A stretch of 64,000 nt of DNA from Brachionus manjavacas (Eukaryota > Rotifera > Eurotatoria > Ploima > Brachionidae): contig JAHQIY010000009.1 in NCBI GenBank assembly GCA_019054805.1, positions 1,674,001-1,738,000 on the forward strand, read 5' to 3'. Shown in pieces: positions 23,901-35,000 of the stretch. Each line of letters starts with the position of its first letter. Within the stretch, counting starts at the first letter, position 1. The notes beneath the pieces were generated by a model that saw only the letters and a program-made list of their open reading frames with translations, was not told the origin of the DNA and made no database searches. The position numbers were made by a program, and so were the translations under genes.

Positions 23901-24711
23901 GGTGATTTACTCGGTTGAATGAGTTTAGCTTGTAACATTTCGTCGATCATTTTGTCAAATTCTTCTCGTTTGCTAAATTGAATTCTACGCATCTTTTGAC
24001 GAATTGGTTCTTGATTTTGATTTATTAGTTCAAGTTTGTGTTCGGTAATTGTTGATGGTTTTAGATGTAGTAATGAAGTAGCACTAACATTTAGAACTAG
24101 TTGTTTGATTTTATCTTTGTAATTGTTGATTTGTACTTCATTTTCTGTTGTTGTTTGGTTGATTAAACTCCTGTTTGTATCGTCAGTTTTAATCGCTTTG
24201 ACAGTTTGTTCAGGATATTGTTGGTTCAATTCTGTTAATTGATTCTTTTGTTGGTAAACCACTACCCTAGTTTGTAACTTCCTTTCTGTTCCTGCTTCTT
24301 CATTTCTTGACGAAATGGCTGACGCTTGATTGGTATGTTTAATCGAGTTTTCCATTCTTTTATCTTCATGGTTGCTTAAATTAATTAAAATTGTGCTTTT
24401 TGTGTAGTTGTTTAAAGTATTTTTTAAATGACTTATTGGGAATTTAAATCCATTAAATTTGTTTACGAAGTCTAGACCTACTAAAAACTCTTTAACCAGT
24501 CCACGCATTACATAGACAAAAAGGTTCGTCACATAGTTTCCAAATTGAATCTTTACCAATGTTCTTCCCAAGATTAGGAGGTCTGAGCCATCTGCGCCTG
24601 AGATTTTTTCGTTTGTTATGTGTAATTGTTGTTTGTTTGATAATTGGTTGAAGACTTTTTCACTGATCACTGAAATATCTGAGCCAGTATCGATTTGAAA
24701 ACGTGGAATCT
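20968..24711 (-). pseudogene. pol: pol polyprotein (protease-RT-RNase H-integrase), disrupted
   Basis: The frame opens after TAG at about 24713, overlaps the gag end, and lies -1 to gag. Protease: DTGSD motif (near 24690), then FLVGLDFV. RT: SPWSSPIYLVNKPDGS, LPMGLTNAPASFQ and FIDDIL. RNase H/connection: WLLTCKEPNSRLARW and HTNADALSR. Integrase: HSSILGSHLG and CMVC (HHCC zinc part), then the D,D,E core in TIDIVGPLP, SDLGTN and GLTERFNRTL, then GPFLV. The C-terminal tail has SSRTRKPINRF. Damage: a frameshift in RT just before FIDDIL (about 23555); TAG about 23310; TAA about 23145; a deletion removing the first part of RNase H (about 23095); TAG at 22633; TAA at 21443; and a frameshift near 21310. 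Some could be sequence errors, but the RNase H loss is real missing sequence. Confidence 0.9.
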
Positions 24712-25964
24712 ATTGTTTATTAAGCAGTCTCCTTCTAAATGCTCAGCAATATCTGTGCTGTATTGTTCAATTTGTGTGTTTGTTGCCTCATAAAATGGGG
24801 GTTTATGAATTTTTTTGATTTTTGGTTTGTAATTTGACTTGTTTGGAAGATTGAACCTTAATTTCTTGAAATGCTTAACATCCTTGTTCATGTTAATTGG
24901 GTTGAAGTAACAATCTTTCCATAAATGTTTGTGATGTAAGCAATGTGTACATTGATTATTTGGGTCATCTCTTGTTTGTGTTTGACTTTCAAGCAACTGC
25001 ATTGAATTATTATGTTTTTTAAAATTACTGAATTTGTTATGTTGATAGTTAGTACGATTGTTCACGTAACTGTTTGTGTTTGTCTTGTAATTGTTATTTT
25101 GGTTGGTTTTATTTGGTTCAGTAATTGCTTTAATTTGGTGTGTTTTTGTTTGGATAATGCTTTTGCATCTTTGAAATCCATCTTCTAATTGTGTTGCTTG
25201 ATCCAATGCTTGTTGAATTGAGTTAATATTTTTCACCTGACATAGTTCACTTTGAACGCGTACATCATTCAAACCTCTGATAAATCTGTCCACTATAATT
25301 TTCTCTCTTGATTTATCATTTTCTGACAAGTAAGCCTTCGCAGCCAAATTCTCCAGTTCACACATGTATTGGTAAACGTTCTCATTTGGTGATTGTTCTC
25401 TAATTGAAAATTCTAGGAACGGATCGTTGTATATTTGGTTTTTTCCAAATAATTTTTCCAGTGTTTGAATTATTTCGTCGTACGTTGCATTAGGTTTTCT
25501 GAACAAGAGCCTCTGTTCCAATTTCTCCAAACATTCTTCTTCCAATAATACAGTAATTGTTGAGTTCGATTGGGTATGTTTTTTGAAAAACGCTCGAAGC
25601 CTCTCTTCCAGACGTGAAAGTCTTGGTTTATTGTAAATATGTTTGGACCCTTTGTTTTTATTGTATAATTTAATTGTTTGTTAAATGGCCATGGTAACCA
25701 TTTTGTTGGTGACACTCGATTGAAAACGATGTGTACAAGTTTGATGAAGAAAATTCCGATTGTTATGTACCAAATGTATTCAAGATATTTGATCCTGAAG
25801 TAGTACGTGTTTATTTTATCGATTAATACATCCATTATTTTACTAAACGGTGTATGAACATCCAACGGCACGTTTTTCTTACGCTCCAACTGTTCTTCAA
25901 ATCTTTGTTTGTTGTAAACAGTATACGAAAGAAAATTTATAACGTCCAATATGTAGCTTAACAT
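24667..25964 (-). pseudogene. gag: gag polyprotein, one frameshift
   Basis: Two overlapping frames. The first (from ATG 25964) encodes about 130 meaningful residues, including a hydrophobic segment (residues 62-82) that looks membrane-spanning and the block INQDFHVWKRGFERFSKN. Near 25555 the frame must shift to the next ORF (25545-24667) to read LLEEECLEKLEQRLLF, then IIVDRFIRGL, a gypsy-capsid-like signature, and a CCHC zinc knuckle (CTHC ... H ... C). The knuckle marks the nucleocapsid. The stop at 24669-24667 lies inside the protease frame, giving the -1 gag/pol overlap. The early hydrophobic segment is unusual for gag. Confidence 0.8.
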
Positions 25965-26120
25965 TTTAATTTTTTGTTTGTTTGTTTATTTAATTGTTGA
26001 ACACGTTGAATTTTAATATTTTGTTTGATTCTTTGTTTTGCTTTGTTTTGTTGATTTATTTTGAAATTTGTTTTGCTATGTGATTTGATTCGTTTCAAAC
26101 TAATGTATATAGTTTAAATA

Positions 26121-26133
26121 CCGTTGGGCACCA
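26121..26133 (-). promoter_or_regulatory. primer-binding site
   Basis: Minus-strand TGGTGCCCAACGG begins four nucleotides after the 5' LTR end. TGG at the start pairs with a tRNA CCA end. I cannot name the tRNA without a tRNA set; compare the 3' ends of host tRNAs for CCGTTGGGCACCA. Confidence 0.75.
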
Positions 26134-26137
26134 TTTT

Positions 26138-26394
26138 TAATATTCTAATTTTGATTAAGTCAGTTCCCTAACCAGAGGTACTCTGCTTTGGTTGAATTAG
26201 AATAAAAGAAAAATAAATTTTTTTTTTTCTTATTTTTAATTTGATAAACTTTATTTTTGGAATCCCTTGTTAGTAATTGTTGTTAGATATTTATAAGAGA
26301 AATTAACGTGGTTTTAACTGCAGAAAATAATAACTGAAAAGAAAATATAGAGGACTATAGAAAATGAGAGACTGTATGTATTCAGGTTCTTACA
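26138..26394 (-). repeat. 5' LTR (minus orientation), 257 bp
   Basis: Partner of 19249-19505 with a single mismatch. It is flanked on the high side by ATATT (26395-26399), which matches 19243-19247. Confidence 0.95.
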
Positions 26395-26681
26395 ATATTA
26401 AAACAAAATAATATTTTCTAGAACAAAAATACTGATGTTAGTGTCAATTATTTTTTGTTAGTACAATTAAATTAAATAATGTCAAATATGATTGAGTTAG
26501 TAACTATTTTATTTCTTTGATAGCTAATTTGATCTAATTGAAACAAATATATGTTTAAAAAACTTTTTATTTCAATAATTAATTTTAGACCATCTAAAGC
26601 TGATTCCGACAAGATGAGTTTATTCCTTGGTGTTATGCATAAAGGAAATTATTGACATAGACAATATTGAGTATTCAAAAA

Positions 26682-27080
26682 ATGTCTTTTATCGAAGAAA
26701 CCCCTAACAACTTAAGCCAAGATGAGTCCATTGAACCAGAACAATTGAAAAAAACTAGGGGAAAGGGAAAAGTTTACCTCCCTTATTGTAGTTTTCGTAA
26801 CTTAGAATCAGCTCAAGGATATCTAGCTATGAGTTTTGCCGATCACGATTGGACCTGCAAACGGGCCATAGAAAATTTGCCTGGCGATGTTATTATAATG
26901 AAACTCAAAATGTAAATGATTTGGGTATCAGCGTATGAAGAATTATATTCGGACGATCCGCCTGTACAAGAACCAATATCAAAAAAAAATCGTCTTGAAG
27001 AGACCCTAATCGTTACTCCACAGCTCCAAGTCAAAAAAAAACGCGGTAGACCAGTTGGATCAAACAAACAAAAAAAATGA
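26682..27080 (+). pseudogene. internally deleted transposase-like gene with AT-hook tail
   Basis: An 82-aa ORF (ATG 26667 or 26682) ends at 26915. It includes KGKVYLPYCSFRNLESAQGY. It is followed without a gap by a second stretch in another frame, DDPPVQEPISKKNRLEETL then QVKKKRGRPVGSNKQKK and stop TGA at 27078. The RGRP AT-hook tail resembles the C-termini of MULE-type transposases, so I infer N- and C-terminal remnants with the catalytic middle missing. There is no catalytic motif to confirm this. Confidence 0.4.
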
Positions 27081-28098
27081 ATATGAATAAAATAAATAGT
27101 AAAATACTATTTTTGTCTATGCTTAATTATTTTTGTTCTAATTTGATATAAATTGCTTTCCTTTTTTTATTATAATAGAAATAAAAAAATACATTTGTTC
27201 CTTAGTTCAGTAATTTTGTTTTTTATTTCAATATTAATCATATAATTAATAATTACTTGCCTAAATTAATTGGCTGATAAAATAATGATTTGAGTGACAA
27301 AAATGCTTTTTGATTGACTAATTAACTATTTTTTCTAAAAATTAATGATTTTGAGGTGACAATAAAAATCAAAATCTTGAACAATGGCACCAAAACCGAA
27401 AGGAAGTTCCAGACGATTATGACAAACCGTTTAGTCCAAGTAAATCTCATCATCAAGCTAAAGTCAACTATAAGACAACGTTTCAATTTAAGTTCATTCC
27501 TTACAGTTATAGGAAATGAAATTATTAGATAGCTTAATTAAAACTAAAATAATATAAAATAAAAATGAAACCTATTATATAGATAGGTTTTATTTTTTCA
27601 GTGAAAAATTATTAAATAGTCATCTCAATATATATATTTGCCAGTCGTTCAATTTAATTTGTCAGAATAGTTAGTTTTTTATAGTCAGCTAAAATAAATA
27701 AAATTAGTCACCCCCAAAAAATTTAAGCTTTTTATTAAAAACTTTGCTTTTTGATTTTAGACCACTTATATAGAAATAAATTTTTTTTACTTCACTTTAA
27801 AATTAGCATTCTTTTGATCAAAAACTAATTAAACAAAAAATTTTTTTTGTTTGATTTATTATTATTAAGTTTCTGTTTCTAGTTTTATGTTTGTGATCAT
27901 TTTTTATGGTAGAATTTTTTGATTTTTTGTTTAAATTTTTACTCAACAATTAACAAAATTCTAAAATTACAAAAAGTTTAAAAATTTATCTACTAATTGA
28001 ATAAATATTTGTATTTACATATTTATTAATTTATAATTGAACTGTTTTGAAATAGAAAAAGTAATTTTTCTCTATAAAAAAAAGTTAAATTTGAAAAG
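27081..28098. other. intergenic AT-rich DNA
   Basis: No supported gene. A short ATG-led frame at 27385 (MAPKPKGSSRRL) stops at once. The rest is A/T-rich filler. Confidence 0.5.
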
Positions 28099-29322
28099 AT
28101 GCTTTTAAAACAACTCATTTTCCTTTTTTCTGCTATCAATTGCCTGAACGCATTTATTCCAGCTAGGATCGTAGATTTTCTGATAGAAAAAGCGGACAGC
28201 TCGCTCAAAGATCAATTTGGCGAAGTGAGCCACTCTTACACCCATGAGGAAATAATTCGTCAAGGAGTAATCCGCTCAACAGTAAAATATTTTTCTGAAC
28301 AAAAAGATCTTGCCCATTTAAAATTAAATCTGAGCCAAATCGAGAAATACTTTAATCTACGAGCATTGTATAGACTAATTTACAATCGAACATTTTGCAA
28401 GACAGACCTGGATGAAATAATTTTCAAAGACCTACAGCCAAGTGTGGCATCAGTTGACTTTGATTCTGACACAAAAGACATGCCTTATGCCCATTTTGAT
28501 GCCAACACTTTTCGCGAGTCTAATCTCCGAGTCATGAACATGACCAAAAAAGTACTGGAAAGTATCAGGAGCCGCAGGTTCGAACGGGCTAGGGAAATAA
28601 GCGGAAAAGTTTTGCACACAATCCAGGACTTTTATTCCCACTCGAACTGGATTGAAATGGGCAATCATGACAAGATAAACAAAGCCATTGGAACAGTAGC
28701 CTTCAACAAATTTAAATTTGCCTCAAAGTCAGATAACGTAACTTGTGTTGCCAATTGTACCATCAAAGAAATAAAATGTAACAAAGTAGTATCTACTATG
28801 ATTAGTTTATTGAAAAATTTAAGAAAGACAAACATCAACTGCCCCATTAAGTACTTTAAATGCAAAGGCAATATAGTGACCAATGATCGGCTGGTGACTG
28901 GTTATTACGTTGATCAAAAGTTGCCAGACGCAACTCCAGTATCAAAGCCAGCTGATTCTTTTATGTGCAGTCATGGTGGGCTATTGGACAGTGATTCGTT
29001 CAAACCAGCCCAAGGTGGCATCAATAAAGACACTGGTTACTATTTATTTTCACCTCATGCTCATCTACATCAAACTGCTGCCAAGTTGGCTATTAAACAC
29101 ACCGAATACTTTTTTGACCAAATTAGAGCTGAACTTGGAGATGACGATTTTTCAAAGTTTTTACGACTAAAGATCAAGCATAGTCTGATAAACAAATTGA
29201 ACAAATATTTTCAAATCTGTTCTGATTATAATGCAAGATTTAATACAGCTTATTCGCAAAAATTTAGTTTTTTATTAAATATTTTTTTGTTAATTTTACT
29301 GTTTCTATTCCTGTTTTATTAA
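28099..29322 (+). CDS. secreted Het-C / VWA7 N-terminal-like protein
   Basis: Single-exon ORF of 407 aa. Residues 1-18 form a signal peptide and residues 390-406 a terminal hydrophobic tail, so the product is secreted or membrane-anchored (a GPI signal is possible). Histidine-rich motifs in order: HEEIIRQGV (49-57), HFDANTF (132-138), HTIQDFYSHSNWIEMG (173-188), CSHGG and HAHLHQTA. This series is the signature of the Het-C domain and of the N-terminal part of animal VWA7, which resembles zinc phospholipase C folds. Metal binding is plausible; catalysis is not shown. It lacks the von Willebrand A domain expected of full VWA7 (about 890 aa), so it is either a short family member or a truncated paralogue. 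Many N-glycosylation sites and paired cysteines support an extracellular location. Neighbours are repeats only. Confidence 0.75.
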   Translation: MLLKQLIFLFSAINCLNAFIPARIVDFLIEKADSSLKDQFGEVSHSYTHEEIIRQGVIRSTVKYFSEQKDLAHLKLNLSQIEKYFNLRALYRLIYNRTFCKTDLDEIIFKDLQPSVASVDFDSDTKDMPYAHFDANTFRESNLRVMNMTKKVLESIRSRRFERAREISGKVLHTIQDFYSHSNWIEMGNHDKINKAIGTVAFNKFKFASKSDNVTCVANCTIKEIKCNKVVSTMISLLKNLRKTNINCPIKYFKCKGNIVTNDRLVTGYYVDQKLPDATPVSKPADSFMCSHGGLLDSDSFKPAQGGINKDTGYYLFSPHAHLHQTAAKLAIKHTEYFFDQIRAELGDDDFSKFLRLKIKHSLINKLNKYFQICSDYNARFNTAYSQKFSFLLNIFLLILLFLFLFY

Positions 29323-30663
29323 GACCTGATTTCTTGAACAAGCATTTGTTCCACACTGATTGAATTTAAAAAAAAATTTAAGCCTAATTCAAATTGATGT
29401 AGACTAGGATTATTTTAATGATTAAAAAATGGTCAATACAAAATCATGTCATGGACAGTGAGGATACAAAATTTTGGAGTAAATAAAAATAATTCGAATT
29501 GGCATTTTTAATTTTAGATTTTATTTTAGATGTACTTTTCAAAATTTTTGGTTTGTATTAACGAAACTGAACTTATTTAGCGTTTATAATTAATTTTTGA
29601 ATTTTAATCATTTTTAATCATTTTTTAGAATAACATGCTTTTTAATTTAAATGGTATTCTTTCTTTTAAATTTTATCTTATTTTTTAATTTGAATAAATT
29701 TAGGTGTTTTTTTTTATTAATAACTTTATTTATTTGACTTGAATGAAAAAATGAACTCAATAAAACAATTAACTTTTCAATTGAAAAAAAAAATTTTAAA
29801 TTAAAGATAACTTTTCTAAAAAAAACTATTTGAATAAATTTCGCATAAATAAACTTGTCAATAGATGTAAATATCTATCGGCAACAACAGTGAAATTAAA
29901 TATCAATGGTTCCAAGTCAGATAATATTTTTTTATCATTTCTACCATCAAAGAAATAACAAATAGCTAAATTTCATACAAGTAAATGATAACAGTTGCTC
30001 AAAAAGAAAAAATCAAAAGATAATTAAAATTAAAAAAGAGTTCTTAGTATAGAATGCTTAAACATTTTGAATTTTATATTATTCTCTATTTATCTCCTAA
30101 TAAATTAATTGATGAAGAGCAAAATAAATTTTTTAATTCTAGGAAGGTGTTGAAAAATATTCAGATTTACCGGGTGACGGTTATAAAAAACAATTTAAAA
30201 TTCGATTTCATTAAATCAGAATTTAAATTTTTAACACAATTAGCAATCGATATTGTTTACGTTTGATTGATCGCGATCTATCTGTTATTGATTGTAAAAA
30301 TTTTATTTTAGAACCATCTATTTATATGTCTATTTTCCTTAATATCTGTTCAAGCTCTCCATTCATTTTGAGAAAAAGTGTAGTATTATAAATTTACTTA
30401 CCGATCTCTACATTTGGTTTGATTTTTATACAACTGGTTAAAGTACTCGATAGGAAAAGAAAGATTAAATCTGTCAAATACAGAACCGGAAGAAGCGGGT
30501 AGGATAAAATTGAAAAGAGTTGTTGATATTTTATTTAAAGATTTTTTTAATCTATTTGCTTATATATTTTTTTTAATTAATAAAAAAAAATTAAAAATTT
30601 TTATGTAAATTCCAGTTAATATCAATTGAATTTTTTTTTTAAAATCGAGCTCCCCTACTTAAA
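29323..30663. other. intergenic AT-rich DNA
   Basis: A/T-rich. A 70-codon ORF at 30054-30266 has no recognisable features and its composition matches the background. No gene supported. Confidence 0.5.
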
Positions 30664-30800
30664 AATGCCTGACTCTGCCTCCGATGTAGCTGATATGGCT
30701 ATTTGATTAAAAGAAGTCAATGCTCCATTGGAAGCTAAATCTGTTCCGATCGGACAAAAAAGAAAGAGTGGAAGACCGACATTGGCAATGCCCAAATAAC
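30664..30800 (+). pseudogene. AT-hook tail of a MULE-like transposase (relic)
   Basis: Reads MPDSASDVADMAI-stop-LKEVNAPLEAKSVPIGQKRKSGRPTLAMPK-stop with a TGA in the middle. The core EAKxxxIGQKxxxGRP is the same as in the SWIM-containing relic at 45811-46216 (IEAKQVVIGQKPRRGRP), so both derive from one transposase family. Confidence 0.55.
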
Positions 30801-30967
30801 TATTTTTCTTACATCCAAATAATCAATATAAATATCCATTGAATGCTAGTTAAATAGAGTTTTTTTATGTATCAAACAGAAGCTTAGTATCTAATACAAT
30901 TTTCAAATCAAAATTTTAAGTTAAAACAATATTGAGCAGAATTCATTCAATTAAATTAATTCATTTA

Positions 30968-31042
30968 GAGGTGGTAGTGTAGTAGGTAAAACAACAGCTT
31001 ATTGCGACTGAGAGTCCGAGTTCGAATCTTAGTCAAGTTAAA
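30968..31042 (+). repeat. tRNA-derived SINE-like head
   Basis: Contains an A-box-like TGGTAGTGTAGTAGG (about 30972-30986) and a B-box-like GAGTTCGAATCTT (about 31018-31030) at normal tRNA spacing. The T-stem is imperfect and no acceptor stem forms, so it is not a working tRNA. The following 250 bp of mixed-composition sequence without an ORF (31070-31320) may be the SINE body. Confidence 0.5.
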
Positions 31043-31394
31043 TAAAAAAAATAAAATAAAAATTATGGATTTGAGCTAATGCTTTCAGTGTTGTGCTTCT
31101 ACTTGCCATCTGGTTTGAGTTCATCGCCAAATCATTTTTCTAGATGGCTGTTCCCATTCATCTAAAAAAACGGAACCTGGCATTAGAACAGCGATTATAT
31201 TCCTATAGGAACGTGTCAAGACTCGCGAGTCAAGGGGACTATAAATAATGGCGTCGAAAGACGTAATTAGCCAGTATAAAAAAACTCTGTTAATGACTCT
31301 GTTAAGCAGCAATGCTTCTACAAGCTAACCAAATATAACTTGTGTTGTTCTACAAGGGTTTAGACTTGTCGCAGAAAACAACTACTCCTACTCC

Positions 31395-31862
31395 TACTCC
31401 AAAGATTTAAGTAGAGAGCGCATTTGGGTATTTGCGATTGTTGAAAGGGTAATACCAAGTCAACCAAATTGGAGCAAATTCTATTTCCAAAGCTCTTTCA
31501 AAACAAAACCAAAAAAATTATTAACTAATTTTGATATCAGTTTCGAGAATTAGGCATTCTATTAAATAACTTTATTCAATTTATTCACATAATTTTAAAT
31601 TTGCTCACCTTATTCTATTTTGGTCCATCTTTACGTCAACAAAAAAATTGGGTAAAATAATAGTTCACAAAACCTGATAATAGGAATTGTTCGCATATTT
31701 GGTGAATCTAACCGACTAGACCCGGTTTTTCAACGATTGAATATAAATTTTAATCTAAATGAATTATTTATATTTCTCTTTTTTAATTTTTATTTTATTT
31801 AACTTTGTTTTTATTTTTTCTTCATATGTTTTTATTCTGAAGGAGCATTAGCTCGTTAAAAA
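31395..31862 (+). repeat. dispersed repeat, internal fragment of element T3
   Basis: From GATTTAAGTAGAGAGCGCATT through TAATACCAAGTCAACC, GTTTCGAGAATTAG, CATTCTATTAAATAACTTT and TTAGCTCG, it is about 80-90% like 35413-35846, which lies inside the inverted-repeat element at 34823-36078. A third, opposite copy is at 51404-51690. Confidence 0.7.
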
Positions 31863-31867
31863 TTATT

Positions 31868-32016
31868 AAAAAATTAATTTTTTTATAATTTTTATAAATA
31901 AAATTTAGCTAATTTTATTTTTTTTCACTATTCTTTTTTTTACGAAAAAATTAATTTTTTTATAATTTTTATAAATAAAATTTAGCTAATTTTATTTTTT
32001 TTTTCACTATTCTTTT
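31868..32016. repeat. tandem duplication, about 75-bp unit, two copies
   Basis: AATTTTTATAAATAAAATTT followed by AGCTAATTTTATTTTTTT and TTCACTATTC occurs twice, at 31868-31942 and 31945-32016, nearly identical. It lies just 3' of the PEX6 stop. Confidence 0.8.
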
Positions 32017-32081
32017 TCGCATAAGTTGTTTTTTAAACCGATGAATGATTGTAGTGAAATTAAATTTAAAATAGAAAATAA

Positions 32082-35000
32082 TTAATTTTTATTAGAAAAT
32101 TTAATAAAATAATTTTCATAAATAACGAGCTCTTCGTCGCTTAGATTGGCATTAAAATCTTCAAGACATTTAACAAAATCCTCTTCTTTAATCACTTCAT
32201 CTTGGCAATCTGAACCAATTTCGGATGCCGAAATAATTCTCTTTATGGCATTCTGTCTAGCTTTATTAGTTATAGCATAAAAGTCAGCACCAGACAAATT
32301 ATTCGGACATTTTCTCTCAACAAATTCTTTTTTGTCGAACATGGCATCAATGGGCAGCTTTCTGGTCAGGGCATCAAAAATTTTAAATCTCTCATCAAAC
32401 GTTTTGGCAATAGGCACATAGACCAATTTGTCAAATCTTCCCGGTCTAAGAAGAGACTGGTCAATCAAATCGGGACGATTGGTGGCACCAATCAAAAATA
32501 TATGACTTATTTCATCATGAGAATTCAATTTATCCATTCCGTCAATTTCGGTCAATAGTTGAGACACCACCCGATCCATTACACCTCCAGAATCACCAGC
32601 TCTTCCTCTCACAGGTGCCAGAGAGTCTAGTTCATCAAAAAACAAAATGCATGGTGAATTAAGACGAGCTTTCTCGAACAAATTCCTCACATTTTGTTCC
32701 GTCTGACCAACATACATGTCCAGTAACTCAGGTCCTTTCACACTCAAGAAATTCAGCGCGCACTCATTCGAAATCGCTTTGGCCAAAAGAGTTTTTCCCG
32801 TACCTGGTGGACCATATAGCAAAATGCCCGACCGGGTTATACCAAGCTGACTTTCGGTCGACTTGAACAAACTCGGGTATTTTAATGGCAGCAAAATTGT
32901 ATCAGTGATCAATTCTTTTATGTGACCAAGTCCTCCCACATCGGTCCATTTGATCGAATCAATTTTCAGCTTATTTTCTTGTTGAAATTTTCGATTCGAT
33001 TGAAATTTCTGAAACTGCTCATCTATAGATCCGCCACTGCTCTTTGCCAAATCCCGTAAAGTACTCATTTCACCAAAGTAAAGACCAGATGTCTTCTTGA
33101 CCAAATGACCAATTTCTTGCTCGTCCAAACCATCAAGCTGATGCTTCAAAAACTCAGATCGTTGTTCCTCATTTAAGCTCTTGGAAAAAATCTAATTAAA
33201 ATAATTGAATTAAAAAAAAAAGTGCTTATTTTTATTTCCAATATTTGATAAAGAAATGATTTTTTTAATAAATTTATTTTGTGTGATATCAATTTTTGCT
33301 CATGAGCCAGAGAGTATCAGATCAATGCTTATTAAACAGAATGAGAAGATGTTTAACACTTTGCCAAGTGTACCAAAATACTTTGAGAAGGACAAATTCA
33401 CAGCCAAATTAAGAATAGAGACTTTATTGAATTTAATTCACAAAAATTACATTCTAAAAGACACCGGTTTCATAAACGAACTTAAAGCAAATTATCTGAA
33501 TTCATTTTTAACAAATGATAAGCTTTCCATAGAACTAAATGAGCCAAGAATATACAAACACTTAAATCGTACATGGTATCAATACTGCTCCATAAATTGG
33601 CTCAAATGCAAAAAGCTGTGCCTAAAAAGAGAGGTCATTAATTCTTATAAAAAACACTGGTGTCTTGACAATCAGTCGAGGCGCTTTAAAAGATCTATTC
33701 TGCACAAAAACATCTCCAAAAGCTATCTAATTGATGAAATATTGAGTGATTTTAGTCATGCCAATTTAAAGAATAACATTGTCTACATAAAAAGCTTAGC
33801 TGACTCACTAAAAACAACACCGGACCAAAATAAAAAGGATCAGAATGTTGTTGTAGAAGTGGACGAGTGCGCCAAGTCGCCTTGTGACAAAAACGCCGAT
33901 TGCATCAACACAATTGGGTCCTTCGCATGTAAATGCAAGTCTGGTTATGTGGGAAGTGGTCGACCAGGAGGATGCTATAATGGGAAGTTTTGCTCCGGCA
34001 AGTATTGTAAACTTAACGGAGAGTGCTATTTTAGAGATTCTTTAAATGGCTACAAATGCAAATGCGCTTTGAAGTGTTTAAATGGAGGGAGATGTGTAAT
34101 GACCAAATTTAAGTATGAATGTGCTTGTCCGAGGAATGTTACCGGATTTCTGTGCAATGAAACAATTGAATATAACATTTTTAAGCAGAAATTGATCGAA
34201 AAGTTTAATGACATGTCTTCATCGGACTCGATAGTTCTCAGTGATTTGGTCAAATTTGTCCAGCCAGAGTCCGACCAACAAAAATTATTCAAATTTTACA
34301 ATGTTTCGTTGTCTAATTTTAAAAAAATGGAATTGTTAACTTTTATAAAGAGTAATCTCAAAAAATTTAACCAAGATTCAACAAATATGGTTCAGAATAA
34401 TGATTTTAAGAAAAATCTTAAAAACATTTTGCATAGATTTGTGCCCATGGAATCGTTGCGTCACAGTTTACCATATGAACATCATTCAAATCACTTTTTA
34501 AATTATTTTTAGAATTTTTTGTTTTCAATAAATTATTTTATTTTTAACTCATTTTAATTGAATTTGATATAAAATATTTTTAACACTAGTGGAACGACGG
34601 GGTCAAATTGACCCCGTTTTTATAAAAATGTTTTTGCATCTTTATTTTAACAAAAAATGATTCCAAATTCTCCTGAATAAAATTGACAGAATTACTTTGA
34701 ATTTAAAGGGTCATAATTAGATTTTGGTTAAACAGATTTACAAATTTTCGTCCAAAAGTTAATAATATTATATTAAATTAAATATTGTTAATTAAGTAAA
34801 ATAATCTAAGTGCAAATTAAGTGGTTTAATTTTTTGTGTTTGAATTACAAAATGTATCCAATGTTGAAATATCATTGAAAAAGTGCGATGTTTCAAATAT
34901 TTTTTTTCAGTTTCAAATAAAAAAATAATTTTAAGTTAATATTGCAAGCATGAAAAACTTGGTGTTTTTTTAATGAATTTTGACTTTAGGTTTGTGATGA

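Larger units (their letters stand above)
19248..26394 (-). mobile_element. Ty3/gypsy LTR retrotransposon with an extra RING ORF
   Basis: About 7.15 kb on the minus strand. Order: 5' LTR (26394-26138), primer-binding site (26133-26121), gag (25964-24667), pol in the order protease, RT, RNase H, integrase (24711-20968), an accessory coiled-coil/RING reading frame (20682-19632), polypurine tract (about 19519-19506) and 3' LTR (19505-19249). The RT-RNase H-integrase order and the gag-pol -1 frame relation place it in Ty3/gypsy (Metaviridae). The LTRs are equal in length and differ at one position, so insertion is recent. Even so, pol carries frameshifts, stop codons and a deletion. No env-like protein was seen; the accessory ORF occupies the position where env lies in errantivirus-type elements. 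Confidence 0.95.

Noticed and set aside
19248-26394. Element as an errantivirus with env
   Set aside because: The third ORF has no signal peptide, no transmembrane segment and no furin site. It is coiled coil plus RING.
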